The notes: generated by a model from the sequence alone, not told the origin. A stretch of 64,000 nucleotides of DNA from UBA699 sp050261915 (GCA_050261915.1 JBLNDT010000006.1:1-64000), one strand, 5' to 3'; shown: positions 31,620-41,102, counted from the first letter of the stretch. Made by a program: numbers and translations.

Positions 31620-32618
31620 ATGTTCAACTTAAGAAATAGAAGTTTTCTTACCTTAATGGACTACACCCAGAAAGAAATAAAGTTTTTGCTGGATTTATCC
31701 ATGGACTTGAAAAAAGCAAAATATGCAGGAACTGAACAGCCTGCATTAAAAGGAAAAAATATAGCATTGATTTTTGAAAAGGATTCAACAAGAACAAGAT
31801 GTGCCTTTGAGGTAGCTGCTTTTGATCAAGGTGCACATGTAACTTATCTTGGTCCCACAGGGAGCCAGATGGGTAAAAAGGAATCTGCAAAGGATACTGC
31901 AAGAGTACTTGGTAGAATGTACGATGGAATTGAATATAGGGGCTTTAGTCAAAGAACAGTGGAAACTTTGGCGGAATATTCAGGAGTTCCTGTTTGGAAC
32001 GGGCTTACTGATGAAGACCATCCAACACAAATTTTAGCTGATTTCCTAACTATAATGGAGCATTTCGATAAGCCATTGGAAAAGGTTTCATTAACCTACG
32101 TTGGAGATGGAAGAAACAATATGGCAAATGCACTTATGATTGGAGCTGCCAAAATGGGAATGGATTTCAGAATCGGAACACCAGTAGAATTATTCCCGGA
32201 TAAAGCACTTGTTGATAAATGCAAAAAAATTGCTGAAGATTCAGGTGCTACAATTACAATTACTGATGATATTAAAAAAGCTGTAAAAAATACAGATGTT
32301 ATATACACAGATGTTTGGGTATCTATGGGAGAGGCTGATGAAGTATGGGAAAAGAGGATTAACATGCTTAAGCCTTATCAGGTAAATATGGAACTTATAG
32401 CTGCTAGTGAAAATGATAAAGTTAAATTTATGCATTGCCTCCCATCCTTTCATGATGTAAAGACAAAGATGGGTATGGAAATATTCGAAAAATATGGATT
32501 AGAATCAATGGAAGTAACTGATGAAGTATTTGAGAGTAAGTATTCAATAGTTTTTGATGAGTCTGAAAATAGAATGCACACCATAAAAGCAGTTATGGTG
32601 GCAACCCTAGGGAATTAA
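31620..32618 (+). CDS. argF: Ornithine carbamoyltransferase
   Basis: 332 residues. Carbamoyl-phosphate site STRTRCAF, YLGPTGSQMGKKES, the HPTQ block and the ornithine-site HCLPSFHD are all present. Next to arcA it most likely runs in the catabolic direction (citrulline to ornithine and carbamoyl phosphate), so arcB would be an equally good name. It has its own promoter as well as possible read-through from arcA. RBS AGGAGGAGG. Confidence 0.95.
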   Translation: MFNLRNRSFLTLMDYTQKEIKFLLDLSMDLKKAKYAGTEQPALKGKNIALIFEKDSTRTRCAFEVAAFDQGAHVTYLGPTGSQMGKKESAKDTARVLGRMYDGIEYRGFSQRTVETLAEYSGVPVWNGLTDEDHPTQILADFLTIMEHFDKPLEKVSLTYVGDGRNNMANALMIGAAKMGMDFRIGTPVELFPDKALVDKCKKIAEDSGATITITDDIKKAVKNTDVIYTDVWVSMGEADEVWEKRINMLKPYQVNMELIAASENDKVKFMHCLPSFHDVKTKMGMEIFEKYGLESMEVTDEVFESKYSIVFDESENRMHTIKAVMVATLGN

Positions 32619-32643
32619 GTGCAGGAAATCCTGCACTTTTCTT
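32617..32643 (+). terminator. Terminator of argF/arcB
   Basis: AAGTGCAGG (32617-32625), AAAT loop, CCTGCACTT (32630-32638), then TTCTT; it overlaps the stop codon. Confidence 0.8.
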
Positions 32644-32649
32644 AATTTG

Positions 32650-32678
32650 TTGACAAATTATGTATGATACTCTACACT
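32650..32678 (+). promoter_or_regulatory. Promoter of the AI-2E-type permease gene
   Basis: TTGACA (32650-32655), 17 bp, TACACT (32673-32678), 36 bp before the GTG start. Confidence 0.75.
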
Positions 32679-32713
32679 AATAATGTATTAACCAAAAACG
32701 GGAGGTGAATATT

Positions 32714-33730
32714 GTGGATTTTATGAAGGAATTGTTTCAAAGTGATATAATTAAAAGATTATTGTCAGTATTTATACTATTCGCTGCTATTTATGTTATG
32801 AAGGACCTTATGGACTTATTTCTACTTACATTTTTATTAACATATCTAATTTATAGTTTTGAGCAATTTCTTTTAGGAATTATAAGAAAGCGCATAAGGT
32901 TTAACGAGACTCTGCTGATATTAATGTTATACGTTGTGATATTTATTTCATTGGGGTTCTTTATTTATAAGTATGTTCCTATAATCATAGGGCAAACTTT
33001 AGGAATAATAAATGAAGTTTCAAAATCAAATGTACTTAATGTAGATAAATATATAATTCCCGTTTTCGGGCAGTTTGATATAAATGCTTATTTAAAAAAC
33101 CAGATGGATTATATTTTAAAAATGGCTGCAAATATTGGCAAGTGGGGAGTGAACCTTTTTATATCATTGATGCTGAGTTTATTCTTTCTTCTTGGTAAGG
33201 AAAAAATTAGAGGGTTTTTAAAGGCTTTTTCTAAAAGCAGAATATCGGGTCTTTACGTTGGAATAGTTTCTTTTGCTCACAGTTTTTTTACTTCCTTTGG
33301 TAAAGTAATTCAGGCACAAATTTTAATTGCTTTGACTAACAGTGCTTTATCCATGATAGTACTTAGTTTACTGGGATTTCCACAGCTCTTTGCCCTTGGA
33401 TTTATGATATTTATATTGAGCCTTGTGCCGGTTGCAGGAGTAATAATATCATTGGTACCTTTAACTGTGATTGCATACAGCATAGGTGGAATTATTAAAG
33501 TAATATATGTTATTATACTTATACTTTTGCTTCATGGCTTAGAAAGCTATATATTAAATCCTCAATTTATGTCTTCAAAAACAGATATTCCAGTTTTCTT
33601 TGTGTTTATAATATTAATAATATCAGAACATTTTTTCGGCTTGTGGGGTTTCCTTACAGGACTTCCTATGGCCATGTACGCATTAGAGATTATAGGATTA
33701 AATTTTCAAAGCAAATTAAAAAAAGAATGA
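32714..33730 (+). CDS. AI-2E family transporter (PerM/YtvI-like)
   Basis: 338 residues from GTG 32714, placed behind GGGAGGTG. About eight membrane segments are seen, with the long periplasmic region between helices 3 and 4 and the conserved block LGFPQLFALGF, LVPVAGVIIS and LNPQFMSSKT typical of UPF0118. Family members have been linked to autoinducer-2 export and, in others, to Na+/H+ exchange; the substrate is not predictable. Monocistronic. Confidence 0.85.
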   Translation: MDFMKELFQSDIIKRLLSVFILFAAIYVMKDLMDLFLLTFLLTYLIYSFEQFLLGIIRKRIRFNETLLILMLYVVIFISLGFFIYKYVPIIIGQTLGIINEVSKSNVLNVDKYIIPVFGQFDINAYLKNQMDYILKMAANIGKWGVNLFISLMLSLFFLLGKEKIRGFLKAFSKSRISGLYVGIVSFAHSFFTSFGKVIQAQILIALTNSALSMIVLSLLGFPQLFALGFMIFILSLVPVAGVIISLVPLTVIAYSIGGIIKVIYVIILILLLHGLESYILNPQFMSSKTDIPVFFVFIILIISEHFFGLWGFLTGLPMAMYALEIIGLNFQSKLKKE

Positions 33731-33748
33731 TGAATCATTCTTTTTTTT
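33717..33748. terminator. Bidirectional terminator, permease and ispF
   Basis: AAAAGAATGA (33721-33730), TGAA loop, TCATTCTTTT (33735-33744) with T run on one side and A run on the other, between converging genes. Confidence 0.85.
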
Positions 33749-34211
33749 CTATCATGGATATGCTTTGAGAAGAGATTCCTTCACAGTTTCCTGTAAACCC
33801 AAGACCCTCTTCCGTGGTGGCTTTTATGCTTATTTGGTTAAGTTCTATACCTAAAGCTTCAGATAAATTTAACCTCATCATTTCAATGTGAGGTGCCATT
33901 TTAGGTTTTTGTGCTATTATGATGGAATCAATATTAACAATTTTATAATCATGTGCATCTAGAAGTTCTTTTACCTTTTTAAGTAAAACAATACTGGATA
34001 TATTAGAATATTTTTTATCATTATCAGGGAAATGCTTGCCAATATCCCCAAGAGCAGCAGCACCTAAAAGGGAATCCATAATTGCATGTACAAGCACATC
34101 TGCATCTGAATGTCCAAGAAGCCCCTTATCACTTGGTATTTCAACACCACCCATAATTAGAGCTCTTTTTTCTACTAACTTATGAACATCGTAACCAATT
34201 CCTACCCTCAT
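33735..34211 (-). CDS. ispF: 2-C-methyl-D-erythritol 2,4-cyclodiphosphate synthase
   Basis: MEP-pathway enzyme that forms the cyclic diphosphate precursor of isoprenoids. 158 residues from ATG 34211, directly behind AGGAGGATGATT; upstream in-frame starts at 34232 and 34217 overlap that site. Motifs are RVGIGYDVH (metal ligands Asp and His), GLLGHSDADVL, GDIGKHFPD, and KATTEEGLGFTG. Stands alone; ispD is not adjacent. Confidence 0.95.
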   Translation of the reverse strand: MRVGIGYDVHKLVEKRALIMGGVEIPSDKGLLGHSDADVLVHAIMDSLLGAAALGDIGKHFPDNDKKYSNISSIVLLKKVKELLDAHDYKIVNIDSIIIAQKPKMAPHIEMMRLNLSEALGIELNQISIKATTEEGLGFTGNCEGISSQSISMIEKKE

Positions 34212-34570
34212 AATCATCCTCCTTGCTTTCATTATATATTATACTAGATATTTATAGTTATGCACAACTTATGCACAAAACTGTGGATAGTGTTCATATA
34301 TTTTTTCTTTTATAAATAAATAAGCATCATAAATAACAAAATATGCATCAAATTACTTGAAAGTAAGGGTGAAAAGTAAAAATTAACAATAACTTCACAG
34401 ACTTTTAACAGGGAAACTGTGGATAATGTTAATAAAAGTGGGTATAAATAATAGTAATAATTAATTAAAAAATATTAAAATAGGAAATTAACAATATTAT
34501 TCACACCTTATGTATTACAAAAAAATAAGGTATAATAAAAATTAGAAAATATTGTAAGTGGGGCGGAAAA
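34212..34570. other. Intergenic region with one perfect DnaA box
   Basis: 359 bp between divergent genes with no open frame. It holds a perfect DnaA box (TGTGGATAA, 34418-34426), a near match (TGTGGATAG, 34282-34290) and repeated short TTAACA-type A/T tracts. Promoters for ispF and the deacetylase must lie here, but none is clear. Confidence 0.5.
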
Positions 34571-35401
34571 ATGAAAAAAATATGGGGAATATTGTTGATA
34601 GGTTTTATTACTTTTGCAGTAGGGGTAACTATTTTCAATATTCAAAATAAAAATATTAACAAAGGTAAGGAAACTTTAAAGGACACCCCAATTGTTGAAA
34701 ATAAAAATAATGATATTTATAGGGGAAAGAATTTAATTTATAATGAGAGCAGCATACCCGTACTTATGTATCATTCAATTGATTATGAAAAGGGGAACGA
34801 ATTAAGAGTACCTTTAAAAAATTTTGAAGAACAGATGCAGTATTTAAAGGAAGCTGGATTCACTACGCTTACTTTAGAAGAATTATATAATTTTTTTACA
34901 AACAATAAGCCTATTCCTGAAAAATCAGTAGTTATTACTTTTGATGATGGTTATCAGGATAATTATACTAATGCTTATCCTGTAATAAAAAAATATGGAT
35001 TAAAAGCAACTGTATTTGTAATAACCTCAACTATTGACAAGAATGCAAAGTGCTTAAATTCATCAGAGCTTAAAGAAATGGAGAGCAATGGATTCAATGT
35101 AGAAAGTCACACAGTTAATCATGAAGAGCTTGCTGGTTTAAGCTTTGAAAAGCAGCTTGAAACATTAAACAAGTCAAAAACTGATTTAGAAAATATATTA
35201 AATAAAAAAGTGTACTATTTGGCTTATCCTGTAGGTAAATGGGACAATAATTCAATTGAAGCCTTAAAAACTGCAGGGTATAGAATGGCATTTACCACTA
35301 AGAATGCAAAGTCAAATAAATCAAATGGAATTTATACTTTAAACAGAGTCAGAATAAATGCGAGCTGCAGTATTGATCAATTTAAAAGTTTATTAAAATA
35401 G
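34571..35401 (+). CDS. Membrane-anchored polysaccharide deacetylase
   Basis: 276 residues. One N-terminal membrane helix (WGILLIGFITFAVGVTIF) is followed by a NodB-homology domain (about 110-276). The metal-binding and catalytic motifs are clear: TFDDGYQDNY (motif 1, catalytic Asp) and SHTVNHEEL (motif 2, His-x3-His). The conserved LAYPVGKWD and an RVRINAS tail follow. It acts outside the membrane, probably de-N-acetylating wall or biofilm glycans such as peptidoglycan or poly-N-acetylglucosamine. RBS weak (GGGGCGG). Confidence 0.9.
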   Translation: MKKIWGILLIGFITFAVGVTIFNIQNKNINKGKETLKDTPIVENKNNDIYRGKNLIYNESSIPVLMYHSIDYEKGNELRVPLKNFEEQMQYLKEAGFTTLTLEELYNFFTNNKPIPEKSVVITFDDGYQDNYTNAYPVIKKYGLKATVFVITSTIDKNAKCLNSSELKEMESNGFNVESHTVNHEELAGLSFEKQLETLNKSKTDLENILNKKVYYLAYPVGKWDNNSIEALKTAGYRMAFTTKNAKSNKSNGIYTLNRVRINASCSIDQFKSLLK

Positions 35402-35402
35402 G

Positions 35403-35428
35403 GAGGCTATTTAGCCTCTTCTGTTTTT
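35403..35428. terminator. Terminator between the deacetylase and rluF-like genes
   Basis: GAGGCT (35403-35408), ATTT loop, AGCCTC (35413-35418) then TTCTGTTTTT; it lies across the converging gene ends. Confidence 0.6.
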
Positions 35429-36168
35429 ACTGATGTAGAAATAAGTGAATTAAGTTTTTGGAGTTCTGAGTCGGTTAAATATCTCCAGTTCCCTGTGGGA
35501 AGTGACCCAAGCTCTATGTTCATAATTCTTATACGCTTAAGTTTAACAACTTTATAATCAAATGAGGAACACATCCTTCTTATTTGACGGTTAAGACCCT
35601 GGGTTAAGATTATTTTAAAAACATATCTGTCAAATTTAACTACTTTGCATGGATTTGTTACAGTATTTAAAATTTTTACACCAGAACTCATTCCTTTTAT
35701 AAAATCATCTGTTACAGGCTTGTTAACAGTAACAATATATTCTTTTTCATGATTATTCGAGGCACGTAAAATTTTGTTTACAATGTCCCCGTCGTTGGTC
35801 ATTAAGATCAAGCCCTCAGAGTCTTTATCAAGTCTTCCAATGTGGAATATTCTCTCCGGATAATTTATATAATCCACAATGTTTCCTTTTATTGCTCTAT
35901 CGGTAGTACATGTTATACCAACAGGCTTATTAAAGGCAATGTATATGCAGCTGTCTTCTTTCTTTGATATTATTTTTTTATCAAGCATTACTTCATCATA
36001 TGGAGTTACCTTAGAACCTGGCTCTGCAACTATGCCGTTTATAGTAATTCGCTTTTGCTCTACAAGTTTATCTGCTTCCCTTCTGGAGCAAATACCTTGT
36101 TCACTTAAATATTTGTTTATTCTTATGCTTTCCTTTTCATCCTGATGATGAATTATATTGTTATTCAA
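35407..36168 (-). CDS. rluF: rRNA pseudouridine synthase, RluF/RsuA family
   Basis: Isomerises a uridine of 23S (or 16S) rRNA. Starts at TTG 36168, 8 bp behind GAAAGGGG, giving 253 residues; an ATG at 36201 lacks a ribosome site. An S4 RNA-binding domain (IRINKYLSEQGICSRREAD) precedes the catalytic domain with the invariant Asp in GRLDKDSEGL and LTQGLNRQIRRM. The length and the insert-free catalytic domain fit RluF best, so the rRNA position is a family inference. Confidence 0.85.
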   Translation of the reverse strand: MNNNIIHHQDEKESIRINKYLSEQGICSRREADKLVEQKRITINGIVAEPGSKVTPYDEVMLDKKIISKKEDSCIYIAFNKPVGITCTTDRAIKGNIVDYINYPERIFHIGRLDKDSEGLILMTNDGDIVNKILRASNNHEKEYIVTVNKPVTDDFIKGMSSGVKILNTVTNPCKVVKFDRYVFKIILTQGLNRQIRRMCSSFDYKVVKLKRIRIMNIELGSLPTGNWRYLTDSELQKLNSLISTSVKTEEAK

Positions 36169-36205
36169 ATAATCTGCCCCTTTCAATAAAAATAAAGGCA
36201 TCTGA

Positions 36206-36394
36206 TTAGTCCAGTATGCCTTCTTCTTTTAATATATTTTCAAGTTTTTGAACCTTTTCTGATAGAAAAACAAAATTTTCTCTTATTTGAATTTTATCTG
36301 AACTATTATCCTTTAGTATCTCTTCCATTGTTTCAACTGCAGCAAGTGCATCCTCTATATCCTTCTTTGCTGTTTCTAGATTTGCTTCCTTCAT
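36206..36394 (-). CDS. Small coiled-coil protein
   Basis: 62 residues, acidic and fully helical (ETAKKDIEDALAAVETMEEI and LSEKVQKLENILKEEG). No enzymatic motif. It lies 12 bp behind the zinc-ribbon gene and ahead of rluF on the same strand. Similar short proteins occur in other clostridia, but the function is unknown. Confidence 0.55.
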   Translation of the reverse strand: MKEANLETAKKDIEDALAAVETMEEILKDNSSDKIQIRENFVFLSEKVQKLENILKEEGILD

Positions 36395-36406
36395 ATTATA
36401 TCTCCC

Positions 36407-36649
36407 TTAGTTCATATTTTTCTTTAATTTCTTAAGTATTTTTTCATCGAAAAATGGTGCATAAAACTCAAAGGTCTTTTCACTTCCACAACTGCTGCAC
36501 ACACAGTCGCATATATCGTAAGGCACACCATCAATTATATCTATTGTGAGCTCCTCAGCAAAGTAATCTCCTCCGCATATTTCGCAGGGAGTGTCATTTA
36601 TAACTGAATACTCGCTTTCGATATATTGCATAATTTCCCTAATGGTCAT
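36407..36649 (-). CDS. Small zinc-ribbon protein
   Basis: 80 residues with CEICGG near residue 22 and a second group CDCVCSSCG about 25 residues later, which could hold one zinc ion. The rest is acidic (SEYSVIND, ELTIDIIDG). RBS AGGAGG. Probably an operon with the 62-residue protein and rluF. Function unknown. Confidence 0.6.
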   Translation of the reverse strand: MTIREIMQYIESEYSVINDTPCEICGGDYFAEELTIDIIDGVPYDICDCVCSSCGSEKTFEFYAPFFDEKILKKLKKNMN

Positions 36650-36687
36650 ATTTTTCCTCCTGATTTTTTATTCCAGTATAAATGGTA

Positions 36688-38034
36688 TCACTGATATATC
36701 ATATTTTCAAGTCTTTTCTTAAATAATAAAAGCAGTACAGTACATTCAAAAAACCACTGAATAGCAGTGATGCACCATACATAAGTTACAGACATTTTAA
36801 GAATAAATATGAAGTATACAATTAATGGTATTCGTATAACCCAGCTTGAGATAAGAGATACTATAAATGGTGTTTTGGTATCACCTGAACCTTTAAGTGC
36901 ACCCCCAAGTATCATGGCAACTGCCATAAAAGGCTGCTCTGCAGCGGCTATCATAAGACAAATAGAGCCTAAATATATAACCTGGCTTTCATTGCTGCTT
37001 ATAAACATATTTATAAGCATATTTGGGAAAAGTAAAAATAAAACAGAACAGCAGGTCATTAAAATTGTGCCTAGTGCGGCACAGGTATAGGCATATTCCT
37101 TTGCCTTTAAAATATCACTTTCTCCAACCTTTATACCTACAAGGGTAGTAGCTGCAATGGCAAAGCCCCAGCCAGGCATGAAGGATATAGACTCAATTGT
37201 TGTGGTTATTTGGTTTGCTGCAAAGGATATTGTTCCAAGGTGCATTATCATAAATGCAGTTAATAGTCTTCCAAAGTCACTGGCACCTTGCTGGAAAGAA
37301 GAAGGTGCGGATAGCTTTAAAAGGGTTTTTAATTTTTCAAAGCTGACATTACGCAAATATTTTATTCTTGGTTTTATTTCTGATCTTTTAATTATGTATA
37401 TAGAAACAAATATAAATCCAAGAGTTTGTGCTGTGGCAGTAGCTATAGCGGAACCTTTTATACCAAGCTCGGGAAAACCAAGATTTCCAAAAATAAGAAG
37501 CCAGTCCAGACTTATATTTATTATATTTACAAAGGCAGAAGCTATAAGAGGGGTCTTTGTATTTCCGTAACCTCTTAATATTCCATTTAAAACACTCATT
37601 ATCATGTTAAAAAATATACCTATACATGCTATTCTTATAAACATAATTCCAAGTCTTTGTACTTGCTCCTCTGCTCCTGCAAGCTTAAGTATATTGCCGC
37701 AGAAAATATATAAAAGCAAAACCAGTATTATTGAAATAACTGCCCCTGACATTATACCAAGGGTTGCATATTCCTCAGCAATGTGGTGGTTTTTTGCTCC
37801 AATGCTTCTAGCAACAAGGGAAGCGATCCCTACTGCTATTCCAACAGAAATAAATATATTAACACAGGTATATAATATTTCAGAACTTAAGCCTACAGTA
37901 CTAACAGCAAGATTACCACCATATTTTCCAACCATCATTGTGTCAAAAACCCAAATCATCATATATAATATCATTTCTCCAACTGCAGGAAGAGCTAGAG
38001 TAAGAACGTCTTTTATAGTTTTAATGTTAAACAT
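36688..38034 (-). CDS. MATE-family efflux transporter
   Basis: 448 residues from ATG 38034, behind GGGGGAT. Twelve membrane helices in two related halves, with the family blocks VGEMILYMM and FDTMMVGKYGG in the first half and ASDFGRLL plus ALKGSGDTKTPF in the second. Closest in plan to the NorM/DinF-like group that exports cationic drugs using an Na+ or H+ gradient. The substrate is unknown. Confidence 0.9.
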   Translation of the reverse strand: MFNIKTIKDVLTLALPAVGEMILYMMIWVFDTMMVGKYGGNLAVSTVGLSSEILYTCVNIFISVGIAVGIASLVARSIGAKNHHIAEEYATLGIMSGAVISIILVLLLYIFCGNILKLAGAEEQVQRLGIMFIRIACIGIFFNMIMSVLNGILRGYGNTKTPLIASAFVNIINISLDWLLIFGNLGFPELGIKGSAIATATAQTLGFIFVSIYIIKRSEIKPRIKYLRNVSFEKLKTLLKLSAPSSFQQGASDFGRLLTAFMIMHLGTISFAANQITTTIESISFMPGWGFAIAATTLVGIKVGESDILKAKEYAYTCAALGTILMTCCSVLFLLFPNMLINMFISSNESQVIYLGSICLMIAAAEQPFMAVAMILGGALKGSGDTKTPFIVSLISSWVIRIPLIVYFIFILKMSVTYVWCITAIQWFFECTVLLLLFKKRLENMIYQ

Positions 38035-38107
38035 AATTTTATCCCCCAATTTTCTGCATACTAATATGTTACTTGATTTTTAAAAAATAAACAAATTAAA
38101 AAACGTC

Positions 38108-38136
38108 TTGACAATTAAATATTAAAGTACTATTAT
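38108..38136 (+). promoter_or_regulatory. Promoter of the metG T-box transcript
   Basis: TTGACA (38108-38113), 17 bp, TATTAT (38131-38136). Transcription would start near 38143. Confidence 0.75.
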
Positions 38137-38142
38137 ATCTTT

Positions 38143-38413
38143 AATGCGAAGAAGGAAAGAGTAATAGATGAATTTACTTAAAGAGAGCCGGGGCAGGTGA
38201 AAGCCGGCAGTGATGAAATTTATGAACATGGCTCCAGAGCAGGTTTTGCGAAAGCTAAGCTTAGCAGAACTCGGAAGCAGCCGTTACAATGCAAGGTGAT
38301 AAAAGACTTAGTGTCGGAGTCACTTGATGAGGTCTTTGTTGTGAGACAAAGATAAAGTAGAGTGGTAAAGCGATTATTCGCCTCTATATGGATTTCCATA
38401 TAGAGCTTTTTTT
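38143..38413 (+). promoter_or_regulatory. T-box leader of metG (methionine)
   Basis: A tRNA-sensing leader. The T-box core AGAGTGGTAAAGCG (38359-38372) carries the TGG that pairs with uncharged tRNA ends, and pairs with CGCCTCT (38379-38385) as antiterminator. The competing terminator is CTCTATATGG (38382-38391) with CCATATAGAG (38396-38405) and a T run. Candidate specifier ATG (38228-38230) lies in stem I near GAACATGGCTCC. Uncharged tRNA-Met should allow metG expression. The core departs from the usual GGGTGGNACCGCG, but the pairing is kept. Confidence 0.85.
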
Positions 38414-38439
38414 ATTTTAAATTATAGGAGGAATGCAAA

Positions 38440-40377
38440 ATGACTAAAGGAACATATTATATTACAACACCTATTTATTATCCATCAGCTAGTCTTCACA
38501 TAGGAAATACGTATACTACTGTGGCAGCAGATACCCTTGCCAGGTTTAAGAGACTTACAGGATATGATGTAATGCTTTTAACAGGAACAGATGAGCATGG
38601 ACAGAAGATTCAAAGACTTGCTGAAGCAAAGGGAGTAACTCCAATAGAGTATGTAGATCCAATAGTAAATGATATAAAGGTACTTTGGGATATGATGAAC
38701 ATTAAATATGACAAGTTTATCAGAACTACAGAGGACTATCATGTAAAAGCGGTACAGAAAATATTTAAAAAGCTTTATGACAATGGTGACATATACAAGG
38801 GAAATTATGAGGGCTGGTACTGTACTCCTTGTGAATCCTTCTGGACAGAAACACAGCTTGTAGATGGAAAGTGTCCTGACTGTGGAAGACCTGTTGAAAA
38901 GGATACAGAAGAAGCATACTTCTTTAATATGTCAAAATATGCTCCAAGACTTATTGAGTATATAAATGATAATCCTGATTTTATTCAGCCTGAATCAAGA
39001 AAAAATGAAATGCTGAACAACTTCCTGCTTCCAGGACTTCAGGACCTTTGTGTTTCAAGAACATCCTTTGATTGGGGAGTTCCAGTATCCTTTGATGAAA
39101 AGCACGTGGTTTATGTTTGGATAGATGCTTTGGCGAACTATATTACAGCACTTGGATATGCAGGAGAAAATGATGATCTTTACAAAAAATACTGGCCTGC
39201 AAATGTGCATCTTGTAGGAAAGGATATTTTAAGATTCCATACAATATACTGGCCGATTATGCTGATGGCTTTAGGCGTGCCTCTTCCAAAGCAGGTATTC
39301 GGACATGGATGGCTCCTTGTTGATGGAGGGAAAATGTCAAAATCTAAGGGTAACGTTGTTGACCCGGTAGAACTTGTTAACCACTTTGGCACAGATCCTG
39401 TAAGGTATTATCTTCTTAGAGAAATTCCATTTGGAGCAGATGGCTTGTTCAATAATGAAATATTTATAAAAAAGATAAATGCTGATCTTGCAAATGACCT
39501 AGGAAATCTTCTTTCAAGAACAGTAACAATGATAGAAAAGTATTTTGATGGAGTTATTCCAACACCTGCTGCAAAGGAACCAATAGATGATGAACTAATA
39601 AAGGTTGCTTTAGATACTCCTGTTATAGCAGAGGAATGCATGGACAATTTAAGAATACCTGAAGCATTGGATCAGGTATGGGTACTTATAAGACGTGCAA
39701 ATAAGTATATAGATGAAACAACACCTTGGATTCTTGCAAAGGAAGAAGGCAAAAAGGAACGTCTTGGTACTGTGCTTTATAACCTTGCCGAATCACTTAG
39801 AATTGTTTCAGTATGTTTATCAGCATTCTTACCAGACACAAGCATAAAAATAAACCAGCAGCTTAATACAAATGCAGCATCCTGGGAAAGTGTAAAGACA
39901 TTTGATGGAATAATACCTGGAGACAAGATAAACAAGGGTGAAATCATATTCCCAAGAATTGATTTTGATGCAAAAATTGATGAATTAAATAAGATAAGGG
40001 AAGAAAAGCTAAAGGAAGTTCAAGCAAAGAACATTAAGGAAATTAAGCCTGAAATAACAATAGATGATTTTGCAAAGGTTGATTTAAGGGTTGTTAAGGT
40101 TCTTGAATGTGAACCGGTAAAGGGTTCAAATAAACTTCTTAAGCTTAAGGTGGACCTTGGCTTGGAAACAAGACAGGTAATTTCAGGAATAGCTAAGTAT
40201 TACAAACCTGAAGAGCTTGTAGGTAAAAAGGTTATACTTGTAGCAAACCTTAAAGAAGCAAAATTAAGAGGAGAAATTTCACAGGGAATGATACTGGCTG
40301 CAGCAACTGATGATGACAGCAAGCTTGAAGTAGTTTCAATAGCTGGTGATTTACCACTTGGAAGCGTAGTAAGATAA
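38440..40377 (+). CDS. metG: Methionyl-tRNA synthetase
   Basis: 645 residues. Class I synthetase with HIGH box seen as SLHIGNTYT, a zinc knuckle (CTPCESF and CPDCGRP), and KMSKS in GKMSKSKGNVV. The C-terminal ~110 residues are the tRNA-binding EMAP/Trbp111-like domain (DFAKVDLRVVKV). RBS AGGAGG. Expression is controlled by the T-box leader directly upstream, and a strong terminator follows. Confidence 0.97.
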   Translation: MTKGTYYITTPIYYPSASLHIGNTYTTVAADTLARFKRLTGYDVMLLTGTDEHGQKIQRLAEAKGVTPIEYVDPIVNDIKVLWDMMNIKYDKFIRTTEDYHVKAVQKIFKKLYDNGDIYKGNYEGWYCTPCESFWTETQLVDGKCPDCGRPVEKDTEEAYFFNMSKYAPRLIEYINDNPDFIQPESRKNEMLNNFLLPGLQDLCVSRTSFDWGVPVSFDEKHVVYVWIDALANYITALGYAGENDDLYKKYWPANVHLVGKDILRFHTIYWPIMLMALGVPLPKQVFGHGWLLVDGGKMSKSKGNVVDPVELVNHFGTDPVRYYLLREIPFGADGLFNNEIFIKKINADLANDLGNLLSRTVTMIEKYFDGVIPTPAAKEPIDDELIKVALDTPVIAEECMDNLRIPEALDQVWVLIRRANKYIDETTPWILAKEEGKKERLGTVLYNLAESLRIVSVCLSAFLPDTSIKINQQLNTNAASWESVKTFDGIIPGDKINKGEIIFPRIDFDAKIDELNKIREEKLKEVQAKNIKEIKPEITIDDFAKVDLRVVKVLECEPVKGSNKLLKLKVDLGLETRQVISGIAKYYKPEELVGKKVILVANLKEAKLRGEISQGMILAAATDDDSKLEVVSIAGDLPLGSVVR

Positions 40378-40387
40378 TATTGAGATT

Positions 40388-40420
40388 AAAAAAAGATTGT
40401 GCTTTGCACAATCTTTTTTG
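40388..40420 (+). terminator. Terminator of metG
   Basis: AAAAAAGATTGTGC (40389-40402), TTT loop, GCACAATCTTTTTT (40406-40419). Confidence 0.85.
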
Positions 40421-40504
40421 CTTACTTAATTTATTGAATCCTATTAAATTATAGATAGTATATATCCATATTTTGTTATAAAATTAGTAATAGGAGGTGT
40501 ATTA

Positions 40505-41062
40505 ATGAAAGATTTCAAAAGAAAATTCCCTTTATTTTCTCTATGCGGCTTAAACTGTGGTTTATGTCCGATGTATTTGGGTAATTATTGCCCTGGTTGT
40601 GGCGGTGGTCCAGGTAATCAACCATGCAGTATTGCAAGATGCAGTCTGCAGCATGGCGGAATTGAATATTGTTTTCTTTGCAATGAATACCCTTGTGAAA
40701 AGTATAATTATATAGAAACATTTGATTCTTTTATTACCCATAGAAATCAATTAAAAGATTTGGCCAAGGTGAAAAAAATGGGAATAGGTCCTTATCAAAT
40801 TGAACTGGCTGAAAAAATAGAAATACTAAAATATTTATTAGGGAACTACAATGATGGGCGCAGAAAAAGTTTTTTTTGTATAGCTGTTAATCTTTTAGAA
40901 TTGGAAGATGTAAAAATCGTATTGGAGCAAATTGAAGCTGAGACAAAATCAGGCATTTTAACATTAAAAGAAAAAGCTGCTATTGCAGTAAAACTGTTTC
41001 AATCTATGGCGGAAAGCCGTAATATTGTATTAAAACTTAATAAGAAAACCAGTAAGAAGTAG
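40505..41062 (+). CDS. DUF3795-like Cys-rich protein
   Basis: 185 residues. The N-terminal 65 residues are packed with cysteines in a pattern seen in DUF3795 proteins: CGLNCGLCPMY, NYCPGCGGG, PCSIARCS, and CFLCNEYPCEKY. These probably hold zinc or an iron-sulfur cluster. The C-terminal part is helical and has no motif I know. RBS AGGAGGTG. It is a single gene. Function unknown. Confidence 0.7.
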   Translation: MKDFKRKFPLFSLCGLNCGLCPMYLGNYCPGCGGGPGNQPCSIARCSLQHGGIEYCFLCNEYPCEKYNYIETFDSFITHRNQLKDLAKVKKMGIGPYQIELAEKIEILKYLLGNYNDGRRKSFFCIAVNLLELEDVKIVLEQIEAETKSGILTLKEKAAIAVKLFQSMAESRNIVLKLNKKTSKK

Positions 41063-41102
41063 GAGGCCAGCTTATTATAAGCTACGCCTCCCTCTTGTTT
41101 TA
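41061..41102. terminator. Terminator after the DUF3795 gene
   Basis: GGAGGC (41062-41067) pairs with GCCTCC (41086-41091), with an inner AGCTTA/TAAGCT stem, then CTCTTGTTTT. It overlaps the stop codon. Confidence 0.6.

Noticed and set aside
37157..38083. Two plus-strand frames of 137 and 159 codons opposite the MATE gene
   Set aside because: Antisense shadows with unlikely composition; the minus-strand transporter explains the coding signal.
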